From Cytophagales bacterium (GTDB lineage: Bacteria; Bacteroidota; Bacteroidia; Cytophagales; Flammeovirgaceae): a stretch of 64,000 nucleotides of DNA. Below are positions 8,347 through 17,094 of the stretch, in pieces. Where the stretch lies: positions 744,001 through 808,000 of the forward strand of contig JANWWC010000001.1 in assembly GCA_025056215.1 (NCBI GenBank). Direction: 5' to 3'. The number at the start of each line of letters is the position of its first letter. Position 1 is the stretch's first letter. The notes beneath the pieces were generated by a model that was not told the origin of the DNA, did no database searches, and saw only the letters and a program-made list of their open reading frames with translations. Both the position numbers and the translations under genes were made by a program.

Positions 8347-9090
8347 ATGGCACAAGCAGTAGTTTCTACAAAACGCACAATTTGGGATGGAGGTGTTTCT
8401 CCTTTAAAAGCAAGCTACGGAAAACTCATGATGTGGTTTTTCTTGTTATCTGATGCTTTTACTTTTTCAGCTTTCTTAGTTACATACGGGATGATTCGAT
8501 ACATGCATCCTGCTTATGAAGGTAAATCTTCTGAATTTACTTTTTCTGATGCTTATTGGCCTATTCCTGAGAAAGTATTTAATGCTGCTCCTTTTTTTCA
8601 TGGCGTAGATTTACCTTTGGTATTTGTCGGAATTATGACCTTTATTTTGATCTTAAGTTCTGTTACAATGGTTTTGGCTGTTGAAGCAGGACATCGCAAA
8701 TCACAAAAAGAGGTAGAAAAATGGATGTTATGGACAATCGTAGGAGGGTTAGCTTTTTTAGGTTGCCAAGCATGGGAGTGGACTCACTTTATTCATGGAC
8801 TAGATAAACCTACTTTTTTAACTCGTTTAGGAGTTGAATATTATGGAGCAACTTTATTTGCTAATCAGTACGGGCCTCAGTCTTTTGCAGCACTTTTCTT
8901 CTTCATTACAGGATTTCATGGACTGCACGTGTTTAGCGGCGTGATTTTAAACATTATAGTTTTTTATCAAACTGTTATGGGCGAATTTGAGCGCCGTGGA
9001 CATTACGAAATGGTAGAAAAAGTAGGCCTATATTGGCACTTTGTAGACTTAGTTTGGGTGTTTGTTTTCACATTGTTTTACTTGATCTAA
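8347..9090 (+). CDS. coxC: Cytochrome c oxidase subunit III (heme-copper oxidase)
   Basis: 247-residue integral membrane subunit of an aa3/caa3-type terminal oxidase, with six to seven predicted helices. Recognised by the family segments W-E-W-T-H-F, F-F-F-I-T-G-F-H-G-L-H-V and the C-terminal Y-W-H-F-V-D-L-V-W-V-F-V-F. Subunit III does not bind the redox metals but stabilises subunit I and helps proton uptake. It is followed 13 bases later by the subunit IV-like gene. Subunits I and II are not in the window. Start at ATG 8347 fits the mapped promoter. Confidence 0.95.
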   Translation: MAQAVVSTKRTIWDGGVSPLKASYGKLMMWFFLLSDAFTFSAFLVTYGMIRYMHPAYEGKSSEFTFSDAYWPIPEKVFNAAPFFHGVDLPLVFVGIMTFILILSSVTMVLAVEAGHRKSQKEVEKWMLWTIVGGLAFLGCQAWEWTHFIHGLDKPTFLTRLGVEYYGATLFANQYGPQSFAALFFFITGFHGLHVFSGVILNIIVFYQTVMGEFERRGHYEMVEKVGLYWHFVDLVWVFVFTLFYLI

Positions 9091-9103
9091 AAATCTGAAT
9101 TTT

Positions 9104-9433
9104 ATGGGAATAACACATGATGCAAATCTCTCGCAAGACGAAATTAGAAAAGCCAATCAAGCTAAAATTTGGCGAGTAGCGCTCATCCTGGCAATTGTTA
9201 CGATCATTGAGTTTATTTTTGCTTTCTCAATGGAGCCAGGGATCGTAAGAACTTCTTTGTTCTTTGCGCTCACTATCATCAAAGCGTTTTACATTGTAGC
9301 CGAATTTATGCATTTACGCCATGAAGTAAAGACTCTCATTTACGCTATTATTATGCCAATGGTTTTTGTGATATGGCTAGTAATTGCTCTTCTCTACGAC
9401 GGCTCTTCCATTTTTAGTTATCTTGTAAAGTAA
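9104..9433 (+). CDS. Cytochrome c oxidase subunit IV-family protein
   Basis: 109 residues with three predicted membrane helices (about 26-45, 50-69, 80-103) and the AEFMHLRHE segment typical of the bacterial caa3 subunit IV / COX4_pro family. It probably assembles with subunit III encoded 13 bases upstream. A clear intrinsic terminator follows the stop, so the operon seems to consist of just these two genes. Confidence 0.88.
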   Translation: MGITHDANLSQDEIRKANQAKIWRVALILAIVTIIEFIFAFSMEPGIVRTSLFFALTIIKAFYIVAEFMHLRHEVKTLIYAIIMPMVFVIWLVIALLYDGSSIFSYLVK

Positions 9434-9444
9434 CTCTTTTAAAT

Positions 9445-9478
9445 AATCCTACAAAGAGAGTATCGATGTAGGATTTTT
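9445..9478 (+). terminator. Intrinsic terminator after the cox III-IV operon
   Basis: Perfect 9-bp arms AATCCTACA (9445-9453) and TGTAGGATT (9467-9475) with a 13-base loop, followed by TTT. It lies 11 bases after the stop. A-rich sequence on the other side may let it serve the small convergent gene at 9499-9660 too. Confidence 0.75.
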
Positions 9479-9498
9479 CCATTATAATAAGATTTTTG

Positions 9499-9660
9499 TT
9501 AAAACCAGATAGCAAAAAAGAGTGCTAAACATATAGTTAGAAATAAAAGCATCGTAATTGACGCAAACACGCTCCATTTATGTTCCTGCTCAGGTGTAAA
9601 AATGGGCGCTAGATCGTCGTCTTCCTCAAAAGAATGAAGATTCATTTTGTGAGATGACAT
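9499..9660 (-). CDS. Small single-pass membrane protein, 53 aa
   Basis: A short frame from ATG at 9658-9660 to TAA at 9499-9501. The N-terminus is acidic (FEEDDDLAPIF), followed by a polar stretch ending HKWS, then one membrane helix of about 20 residues at 31-52 finishing in AIWF. The size, acidic start and single helix resemble small accessory subunits of respiratory enzymes, and it lies next to the oxidase genes, but on the opposite strand and in the same direction as glmS. No family is recognised. The coherent topology supports a real gene. Confidence 0.55.
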   Translation of the reverse strand: MSSHKMNLHSFEEDDDLAPIFTPEQEHKWSVFASITMLLFLTICLALFFAIWF

Positions 9661-9743
9661 AGTAAATCAAGTCCTTGGATTGATATGGTATTATTATAAC
9701 GTAAAATCATCAAAAGAGTTTGAATAAAACTGTTAATTTTTAA

Positions 9744-11588
9744 TTACTCTACTGTAACAGATTTGGCAAGATTTCGAGGTTGATCCACGTTGCAACCGCG
9801 CATTACTGCAATATGATAAGCTAGCAATTGCAATGGAATAACAGCCAATATTGGCATAAAAGCTTCTGCCGTATAAGGAATTTCAATTACATAATCTACC
9901 ATTTTAGGAATGAGTGTATCCCCTTTTGTAACAATAGCAATTACTTTTCCTTTTCTGGCTTTTACTTCTTGAATATTAGAAACAATCTTATCGTAAGAAC
10001 TATCGCGTGTAGCAATAAAACAAACAGGCATTTGCTCATCTATGAGAGCAATAGGCCCGTGTTTCATTTCAGCAGCAGGATAACCTTCTGCATGAATATA
10101 AGAAATTTCTTTTAGTTTAAGGGCTCCTTCTAAGGCTACAGGAAAGTTGTATCCTCTCCCTAAATACAAAAAGTTATGAGCATCCTTAAAAACTGACGAA
10201 ATATGTTGAATTTGTGGGTTAATCTTAAGCGTTTCTGCTACCTTTTCTGGGATCTGGTCGAGTTCTCGCATCAAATCGCGAAGTTGAAAAATGGAGAGAG
10301 TACCTTTCGCTTTGGCAACCATGAGTGCAAAAAGCGACAATACAGCTAACTGAGCTGTGAATGCTTTTGTACTGGCTACTCCAATTTCAGGACCTGCATG
10401 CGTATAAGCACCTTCGTGCGAAGCACGCGCAATTGAAGAACCTACCACGTTACATATACCTAAAATGATAGCTCCCCTCGACTTAGCAAGTTCAATTGCT
10501 GCAAGAGTATCTGCAGTTTCTCCCGATTGAGAAATTGCAATAACCACATCTCCTTTATGGATAATCGGATTGCGATAACGAAACTCAGAAGCGTATTCTA
10601 CTTCTACAGGAATGCGCGTAAACTCTTCGATGATATACTCTGCTACTAAACCAGCGTGCCAAGAAGTTCCGCATCCTACAATAATAAACCTTTGAGCATT
10701 TATCACATTAGAAAAATACTTGCGAATTCCTCCTAATGCGACGTGGTCTTTATCGGGAATAAGCCTTCCGCGCAAACAATCGCGAATCGAATTAGGTTGC
10801 TCGAAAATTTCTTTTAACATAAAAAAATCGTAGCCTCCTTTTTCGATTTCTTCGAGTTGCATGTCGATAGTTTGCACGTAAGGAGCAATAAGCGTATCTT
10901 GTATGCTCTTAATAGTAAGTTCTTTTCCTTTGATGATAGCTAGTTCTTCATCATTAAGATAAATCACTTCTTGAGTATATTCAATGATAGGGGTTGCATC
11001 AGAAGCAATAAAGTACTCTTCTTGATTTTTCCCAATTCCAATCACTAACGGACTTCCTTTCCGCGCTGCAATGAGTTGATCGGGATAATCTGCTGAAAGG
11101 ATCACAATTGCATAAGCTCCTACTACTTGCGTCATCGACAAACGAACAGCTTCCTCCAAAGAACACCCTACGTTTTCCCAAATATCTTCAATAAAATGAA
11201 TAAAGACTTCTGTGTCAGTTTGGCTAAAAAAAGTATGTCCCTTTTGTTCAAGCTCTTTTTTGAGAGTAGCATAATTTTCAATAATTCCGTTATGAATAAT
11301 TGCCAGCTTTTTAGATTGCGAAAAATGAGGGTGAGCATTTATATCGTTAGGTTCACCATGAGTAGCCCAACGCGTATGCCCCATGCCAATATTTCCTGCA
11401 GTATTTTTATCTTTTATAAAATTTTCTAAATCAGCTACTTTTCCTTGTTTTTTATAGATGTGAATTTCATTTGAGTCGATCAACGCAATTCCTGCACTAT
11501 CATATCCGCGATATTCCAAACGCTTCAAGCCTTTGATAATCACATCTTTTGCTTCCCGATTGCCAATGTAGCCAACTATTCCACACAT
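9744..11588 (-). CDS. glmS: Glutamine-fructose-6-phosphate aminotransferase (isomerizing)
   Basis: 614-residue enzyme making glucosamine 6-phosphate from fructose 6-phosphate and glutamine, the first committed step to UDP-GlcNAc for peptidoglycan and lipid A. N-terminal class II glutamine amidotransferase domain with the catalytic Cys2 (MCGIVGYIG) exposed after Met removal, and the GHTRWATHG loop near residue 70. Two SIS sugar-isomerase domains follow (about 290-430 and 460-600), with CGTSWHAG, SQSGETADT and the C-terminal PRNLAKSVTVE tail. Full length. It is divergently transcribed from the M16 protease. No glmS ribozyme-like sequence is apparent upstream. Confidence 0.97.
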   Translation of the reverse strand: MCGIVGYIGNREAKDVIIKGLKRLEYRGYDSAGIALIDSNEIHIYKKQGKVADLENFIKDKNTAGNIGMGHTRWATHGEPNDINAHPHFSQSKKLAIIHNGIIENYATLKKELEQKGHTFFSQTDTEVFIHFIEDIWENVGCSLEEAVRLSMTQVVGAYAIVILSADYPDQLIAARKGSPLVIGIGKNQEEYFIASDATPIIEYTQEVIYLNDEELAIIKGKELTIKSIQDTLIAPYVQTIDMQLEEIEKGGYDFFMLKEIFEQPNSIRDCLRGRLIPDKDHVALGGIRKYFSNVINAQRFIIVGCGTSWHAGLVAEYIIEEFTRIPVEVEYASEFRYRNPIIHKGDVVIAISQSGETADTLAAIELAKSRGAIILGICNVVGSSIARASHEGAYTHAGPEIGVASTKAFTAQLAVLSLFALMVAKAKGTLSIFQLRDLMRELDQIPEKVAETLKINPQIQHISSVFKDAHNFLYLGRGYNFPVALEGALKLKEISYIHAEGYPAAEMKHGPIALIDEQMPVCFIATRDSSYDKIVSNIQEVKARKGKVIAIVTKGDTLIPKMVDYVIEIPYTAEAFMPILAVIPLQLLAYHIAVMRGCNVDQPRNLAKSVTVE

Positions 11589-11690
11589 ATATAATACATA
11601 TAGCTTTTCCTGAAGACTTATCTAAAAGTATGCAAGGATAGTAAGAATTGCAAACAGTTCCACTACTTTTGCGCTCAAAAATCTATTGCT

Positions 11691-12926
11691 GTGAAAGAAT
11701 ACGAGTTATACACCTTTCCAAATGGAATCCGCTTTATACACAAGCAAGTTAAATACACTAAGATTGCACATTGTTGTATCATGGCAGACATAGGAAGCAG
11801 AGATGAACAACCTCATCAAGTCGGAATTGCCCACTTTTGGGAACACTTAGCTTTTAAAGGAACTCAAAAACGAAAATCTTACCATATTCTCAATGCTATC
11901 GATGGACTCGGAGGAGAACTTAACGCTTTTACTACTAAAGAAAAAATTTGCTTTCATGTTTCAGTTTTGGATAGCCATTTTGATAAAGCTGCAGATATAC
12001 TCTCTGACATCACTTTCCATTCTACATTTCCTCAAAAAGAAATTGAAAAAGAAAGAAATGTTATTTTAGAAGAAATGCATTCATACGAAAACGACTTATC
12101 AGACTCTATTGCGGATGATTTTGATAATTTAATTTTTCAAAGCCATCCATTAGGAAATAATATTTTAGGTACAGTAGAAAGTGTATCTCGATTTCAAAAG
12201 TCAGATTTTGATGAGTTCATAGAGCAAAATTTGGATACATCTCGCTTAGTATTTGCATCTATCAGTTCGCTTTCGTTTCAAAAGGCGTTTCGCATTGCAA
12301 GGAAATATTTAGAACCAATTCCTCTAAAGCAAAGTTTTCGAAAAAGAGTTGCTTTTTCTGGATACAAGCCTGTTCATCAAACAAAAAACAAAGGACAAAA
12401 TCAAGTACACTGTGCGATTGGAACTACATGCTATTCACTATTCGATTCTAAAAGAATTCCTTTCTTTTTACTAGCAAATTTATTGGGAGGACCCGCTTCC
12501 AATTCAAGGCTAAATATGGCAATTCGTGAAAAACACGGTTTTGTATATTCTATCGAAGCTAGCACTAGTTTTTTTAGCGACGTAGGCGAGTTCGCTATTT
12601 TTTATGCTACAGAACCTTCTAAACATGAACGCTGTTATGAACTTGTGATGCGAGAACTTCAGAAATTGCGCCAGTCGAAACTTTCTACGTTGCAACTTCA
12701 TAAAGCAAAGCAACAACTCATGGGACAAATGGCAATGTCTGAAGAAAGTAATCAAAGTCTCATGTTATTATTTGCAAAAAGCATTTTAGATTTCGGTTAT
12801 GTACCTACTCTCAACGATATTTTTCGCCAGATCGAACAAATTACTCCTGAAATCTTACAAGAAGTTGCTAACGAAATTTTTTCTGAGTCCCGATTGAGTA
12901 CATTAGTTTATTTTTCAGCGAAATAG
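11691..12926 (+). CDS. M16-family zinc metallopeptidase
   Basis: 411 residues. The inverted zinc motif HxxEH is present as HFWEH at 48-52, with the distal glutamate in the EKERNVILEEMHS segment near 120-130. The N-terminal catalytic half and the C-terminal inactive-half-like domain (with the R-E-K-H-G-F-V-Y-S segment near 280) are both present, as in PqqL/mitochondrial-processing-peptidase-like enzymes of about 410 residues. No signal peptide is seen, so it is probably cytoplasmic. Unlike many Bacteroidota genomes, no second M16 gene follows. The 3' end overlaps the broken J-domain gene on the opposite strand by 12 bases. Confidence 0.9.
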   Translation: MKEYELYTFPNGIRFIHKQVKYTKIAHCCIMADIGSRDEQPHQVGIAHFWEHLAFKGTQKRKSYHILNAIDGLGGELNAFTTKEKICFHVSVLDSHFDKAADILSDITFHSTFPQKEIEKERNVILEEMHSYENDLSDSIADDFDNLIFQSHPLGNNILGTVESVSRFQKSDFDEFIEQNLDTSRLVFASISSLSFQKAFRIARKYLEPIPLKQSFRKRVAFSGYKPVHQTKNKGQNQVHCAIGTTCYSLFDSKRIPFFLLANLLGGPASNSRLNMAIREKHGFVYSIEASTSFFSDVGEFAIFYATEPSKHERCYELVMRELQKLRQSKLSTLQLHKAKQQLMGQMAMSEESNQSLMLLFAKSILDFGYVPTLNDIFRQIEQITPEILQEVANEIFSESRLSTLVYFSAK

Positions 12927-13965
12927 TTCTTTTTCCACTGAATAAAGAATGTTATAAGTTTCTGCTAAAATAGAAATCTGATGAGGATTTCTTTGTATTT
13001 CTTCCCAGTCTTTTTGCATGCGCTTCAACATGTTTTGCTTTACTTGGAGCAACAATTTAAAGTTTTCCCGATAATACTTTTTGGCATTATGAAATATAAA
13101 ATACCATTCTCTATGAAAAGGCTTAGAATAAGAAAAAACATGACAATTCCGACGATATTCGTACTCCAATTTTTGGGTTCGTAGTTTAAAATACTTAATG
13201 AGTGCCTCTATTTGAGAATCATCAATTTTATCCCAAATCCTTTTATCTGAGCCTAAAAGGAGATAATATTGAAACAAACTCAACCAATCGCCAGTTTGAT
13301 AAGCAATAGTTATGCATTTTTACGTATTTTTCTTTTTCGTCAGGCTCTTTAGCAGGGTGAAAATGCCTGATTAACGCTGTATAGATACCTCTAACGCTTT
13401 TTTGTAGAAAGGAACTATATTGCTCCTGAGAGGTTTTTTGTTCAGAAATAATTTCTTGTTTTTGTTCATCCAAAATAGCCCACCAATCTGGCTAAATCCG
13501 CCTGACAACCTACGTTGTAATCTTTTATTACATCCATGCATAACTCAGTAATCTTCTTTTTAAGAGATTCAATAAAATTTCTCTTTGTTGTTGTCGTAAA
13601 TCTTCATAAGAAAAGCCAGCATAATAAGAAAAAATGTGGAGGAGTGCATTTTTTTCATAAACGCTAATAAGTTCAAAAGATATGTCAGAAATCCAATTCG
13701 CTATGAGGTTTCTTTCTTTACGCGCAATTTTCTTATTATTTTTTAAATAATCATATAACACAAAAATGAGTTTATACTGAATCTCTGCTTTTTGATGATT
13801 AAGAATCATTTTTTGATAGTCTTCAGAAAACAAACTTGAATTTTTTTTGATATTCCAAGGCTCTTTTAATTTTTTTTTGAACGTTTTAATAGCTCTGTTA
13901 AAACACTTTTGCAAGCTATTGAGAGGCTTTTGCGGATTAGATTTAAAAATCAAATTATTTGTCAT
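12915..13965 (-). pseudogene. J-domain-type protein gene broken by three homopolymer frameshifts
   Basis: Three adjacent minus-strand frames read as one protein only if three indels are corrected. Piece 1 (13965-13528) is a helical N-terminus. Its frame must change at the run of five T (13557-13561; one more needed), giving KKITELCMDVIKDYN and then CQADLARLVGY. The frame changes again at the A run 13472-13475 (one fewer), entering the J-like segment SVRGIYTALIRHFHPAKE. It changes a third time at the T run 13317-13321 (one fewer), giving ITIAYQTGDWLSLFQYYLL and the C-terminal helices to 12915. The J-like motif has HPA instead of HPD. The arrangement resembles long bacterial J-domain-containing proteins of about 350 residues. 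Either this is a decaying gene or the assembly has clustered homopolymer errors. Flanking genes are intact. Confidence 0.75.
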
Positions 13966-14019
13966 AAAATTGTTTTTTGAAAAGGATCAACATTATTTAG
14001 TTTTAAACAAATATAAAAA

Positions 14020-15033
14020 GTGATCGATAAATACGTTACTCATTTTAATGAAATTGCTGTAATTGGTGGTGGAAGTTGGGCAACTGCTCTTGTGAAAATA
14101 TTATCAGAAAAAGAAGTTAAAATTCGCTGGTGGCTAAGGCGCGAAGACGATATTCGTCATATAGAAACCTTCCGACATAACAAACGCTATTTGAGCTCTG
14201 TAGAAATCAACCTGCAAAAAGTGAAGCCGATGCGGCAACTCGATAAAGTAGTAGAAAATGCAGAACTAGTAATTTTAGCGGTTCCATCGGCTTTCGTTCG
14301 CCCTGTGATTGAAAGCTTAGGCATCAATGGTTTTCGCAATAAAAAAGTGATCTCTGCTATTAAAGGAATGATAGCGGGGGAAAACAAGGTAATTACAGAT
14401 TTTTTAGCAGACTCTTTTGAAATAAGCCACGAAAATTTAGGAGTTATCGCAGGACCTTGTCATGCTGAGGAAGTTGCAATGGAAAAACAGTCTTACCTGA
14501 CTATAGCCTCTTCTAACAAAGAACTAGCCCAACAAGTAGCACAAACGCTTCAAGGAAAATACATTAAAGCCACCGCAAACTCCGATATATATGGAGTAGA
14601 ATACTGTGCTATCATGAAGAACATTTATGCTATTGCTTGCGGTATGGCGCGCGGCTTAAACTACGGCGATAATTTTCAAGCTGTCTTAGTATCAAACGCA
14701 ATGACAGAAATGAAACGCTTCCTAAAAGTTATACACCCTCGCAAGCGAAAATTACATCAATCTGCCTATTTAGGGGATTTACTTGTGACTGCTTATTCGC
14801 AATTTAGCAGAAATAGACATTTTGGCATGATGCTTGGGCAAGGATATTCTGTGAAAGCTGCTCAACTCGATATGGGCATGGTCGCTGAAGGATATTACGC
14901 CGTAAAATGCATTTACGAAATTGCACAAAAACACAATATCGATATGCCCATTCTCAAAGCAATGTACTATATTATTTACGAAAGAATCTCTCCCGTTCCA
15001 GAATTCAGAATTTTAGCAGGTTACCTTAAATAG
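14020..15033 (+). CDS. gpsA: Glycerol-3-phosphate dehydrogenase [NAD(P)+]
   Basis: 337 residues; reduces dihydroxyacetone phosphate to sn-glycerol 3-phosphate for phospholipid synthesis. The nucleotide-binding motif IGGGSWATAL is near residue 15, the substrate/catalytic segment with the conserved lysine is YGVEYCAIMKNIYAIACG near 190-207, and GDLLVTAYSQFSRNRHFG follows near 245. The frame starts with GTG at 14020; no better ATG precedes the Rossmann motif, so GTG is likely. It is followed by plsC, the acyltransferase that acts later on the same pathway, so the two form a small phospholipid cluster. Confidence 0.95.
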   Translation: MIDKYVTHFNEIAVIGGGSWATALVKILSEKEVKIRWWLRREDDIRHIETFRHNKRYLSSVEINLQKVKPMRQLDKVVENAELVILAVPSAFVRPVIESLGINGFRNKKVISAIKGMIAGENKVITDFLADSFEISHENLGVIAGPCHAEEVAMEKQSYLTIASSNKELAQQVAQTLQGKYIKATANSDIYGVEYCAIMKNIYAIACGMARGLNYGDNFQAVLVSNAMTEMKRFLKVIHPRKRKLHQSAYLGDLLVTAYSQFSRNRHFGMMLGQGYSVKAAQLDMGMVAEGYYAVKCIYEIAQKHNIDMPILKAMYYIIYERISPVPEFRILAGYLK

Positions 15034-15137
15034 CAAATTTGCGTAGACACTTTTACTTTTTTTGAAAAGATTTTTGTAAAAAAACAAATCATGTGGAATT
15101 TACTTTCAAATTTTGTAAGCAAAGGTCTATTAAAAAC

Positions 15138-15902
15138 ATGTTCAGAAAAATTTTTGCACTCTTTTATGGATTTTTAGGTTTTTTCTGGTTTTGGCTGATC
15201 CTGCTAATACTCTATCCTTTTTTTATGTACGTAATGTACGATCCTAAAAGGCACAAGCAGGCATTTTGGCTCAACCGAATTTGGGCACGCGTAGTCTATG
15301 CGCTTATGTTCGCAAAGGTAGAAATAGAGATGCGATTTCAACCCAATAAGAATCAAGTGTATATTTATTGCCCCAACCACACCTCTTATTTAGATATTTC
15401 ACTTATGTGCTACGCTGCACCTGAATTTGTAAAATTTGTGGGAAAAAGCGCTCTATTGAAAATCCCTCTTTTCGGACACATGTTTCGCCATTTGCATATA
15501 GCGGTCAATCGGAAAGACTCTAAAAGTCGTTATGCTTCTTATCAAAAAGCCAAAGAAGCACTTTTAAACGGAATTAGCGTTTGTATTTTTCCCGAAGGAG
15601 GAATCTACAGCAAACAGCCTCCTGTAATGGTGCCTTTTAAAGACGGCGCATTTCGGCTAGCTATAGAATTACGAGTTCCTATTGTCCCTGTAACGATTCC
15701 TCATCATTGGAAAATGCTTCCTGGAATCTCTCCTTTTTTATATTGGCACAAAATTAAAATTATCTTTCATGAACCGATTTCTACAAACGACATGACGCTC
15801 CAGCACACAGAACAGCTCAAACAACAAACTTTTAATATCATCACAGAGGAGCTTAAAAAATATTATCCCGAACGCTTTCATCATATTAGTTCCACACTTT
15901 AG
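15138..15902 (+). CDS. plsC: 1-acyl-sn-glycerol-3-phosphate acyltransferase
   Basis: Acylates lysophosphatidic acid to phosphatidic acid at the inner membrane. The ATG at 15138 is preferred (254 residues) over an upstream GTG at 15093, because it directly precedes the hydrophobic N-terminal segment (about 5-33). Acyltransferase motif I NHTSYLD (HX4D) is near residue 80 and motif III FPEGG near 151. The 3' end overlaps the convergent radical SAM gene by 17 bases. It fits functionally with gpsA immediately upstream. Confidence 0.92.
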   Translation: MFRKIFALFYGFLGFFWFWLILLILYPFFMYVMYDPKRHKQAFWLNRIWARVVYALMFAKVEIEMRFQPNKNQVYIYCPNHTSYLDISLMCYAAPEFVKFVGKSALLKIPLFGHMFRHLHIAVNRKDSKSRYASYQKAKEALLNGISVCIFPEGGIYSKQPPVMVPFKDGAFRLAIELRVPIVPVTIPHHWKMLPGISPFLYWHKIKIIFHEPISTNDMTLQHTEQLKQQTFNIITEELKKYYPERFHHISSTL

Positions 15903-16962
15903 TTCCTTCTGTGCAATTTTGACACATTTCGATATTGCTGCGCGATTGCAATATTTTTGATCTAAAACTTCGATATTCTTGAGATTTCCAAACTTTTTTA
16001 AGAGACTGCTCTGCAGATAGTTGTCCGAGAGTATGATGGGCATCTTTATCAAAACAACAAGGTACCACTTTGCCGTCCCATGTTATTACACAGGAGTGCC
16101 ACATTTTCCAACAGCTATGTGTTAGCCGATTTTTAATGTAATATTTTCCGTCATTTCCAAGAGCATAACGACTGTATTGAGAAATTGTTGGTATGAGTTC
16201 AGAACCATTCTGATAGTCGTAGATTTGCGCTGTCTTCAGTCGCACTTCATCTACGCCAAGTTGATGAGCTAACTGATAAACTTGAGGAATCTCATGTTCA
16301 TTAGGTTTTACCACAAGAAATTGGAACACGACATGAGGAACAGAAGATTTTAAAAGTTTTTTCCATTTAACAATATTTTTCGTGCCTTCTATCACTTTCT
16401 GAAGACTACCTCCTTTGCGATATGATTGATAAGTCTCTTGAGTAACTCCGTCAATTGAAATAATTAAGCAATCTAAGCTTGAAAGAACCGTTCTTTGAGC
16501 TATTTCATCTGTAAGATAGTGCCCATTCGTGGATGTAATGGTATAAATATTTCGTTGGGTTGCGTAAGAAACCATTTCTAAAAATCGCGGATTGAGATAG
16601 GGTTCGCCCTGAAAGTAAAAAGTAAGATACAAGAGAACATCTTGAAGTTCATCGATAATCTGATATAAAAGACTTTCGGATAACATTCCTGTCGGGCGCG
16701 TAAATGCACGAAGTCCACTCGGACATTCAGGACAGCGCAAATTACAAGCTGTAGTAGGTTCAATCGCTACTGCTACAGGAAATCCCCAGTGAATTGGCTT
16801 TTTACTCCATTTTGATAAATAAAAGCTTATCACTAACTTCAAGAAATTCCACACCTTTCGCAAGGTACATTTTTTCAACAACCGAAGAGTATTTTTTACT
16901 TTCGATCTTTGATTCTGAAAAAAAAATAAAACACTTGTAGTAGTTTTATAAACGCTCTTCAT
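15886..16962 (-). CDS. Radical SAM/SPASM domain protein
   Basis: 358 residues. The N-terminal about 45 residues are basic. The radical SAM cluster motif is CNLRCPEC (CxxxCxxC) near residue 73, with core strands to about 270. A C-terminal SPASM region contains CWKMWHSC, VVPCCFD and EMCQNC, ligands for one or two auxiliary 4Fe-4S clusters. Proteins of this class modify peptides, nucleosides or carbohydrates. No precursor peptide gene is evident nearby, so the substrate is unknown. It is convergent with plsC and divergent from infB. Confidence 0.88.
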   Translation of the reverse strand: MKSVYKTTTSVLFFFQNQRSKVKNTLRLLKKCTLRKVWNFLKLVISFYLSKWSKKPIHWGFPVAVAIEPTTACNLRCPECPSGLRAFTRPTGMLSESLLYQIIDELQDVLLYLTFYFQGEPYLNPRFLEMVSYATQRNIYTITSTNGHYLTDEIAQRTVLSSLDCLIISIDGVTQETYQSYRKGGSLQKVIEGTKNIVKWKKLLKSSVPHVVFQFLVVKPNEHEIPQVYQLAHQLGVDEVRLKTAQIYDYQNGSELIPTISQYSRYALGNDGKYYIKNRLTHSCWKMWHSCVITWDGKVVPCCFDKDAHHTLGQLSAEQSLKKVWKSQEYRSFRSKILQSRSNIEMCQNCTEGTKVWN

Positions 16963-17029
16963 TATTTGCTAGATTTGCAGCGCTAAGAATTAACATTTTT
17001 TAATTTTTTTTCCTTTTGATGTACAAACA

Positions 17030-17063
17030 TTTGTAGAAAATTCTAAAATAGGTATTATCTTTG
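17030..17063 (+). promoter_or_regulatory. Bacteroidota-type promoter for infB
   Basis: TTTG at 17030-17033, a 22-base spacer, then a perfect TAnnTTTG (TATCTTTG) at 17056-17063. The infB ATG at 17095 lies about 25 bases after the expected start site. Confidence 0.55.
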
Positions 17064-17094
17064 TTACAAAAATTAGAAAAATCCATTATTTTTC

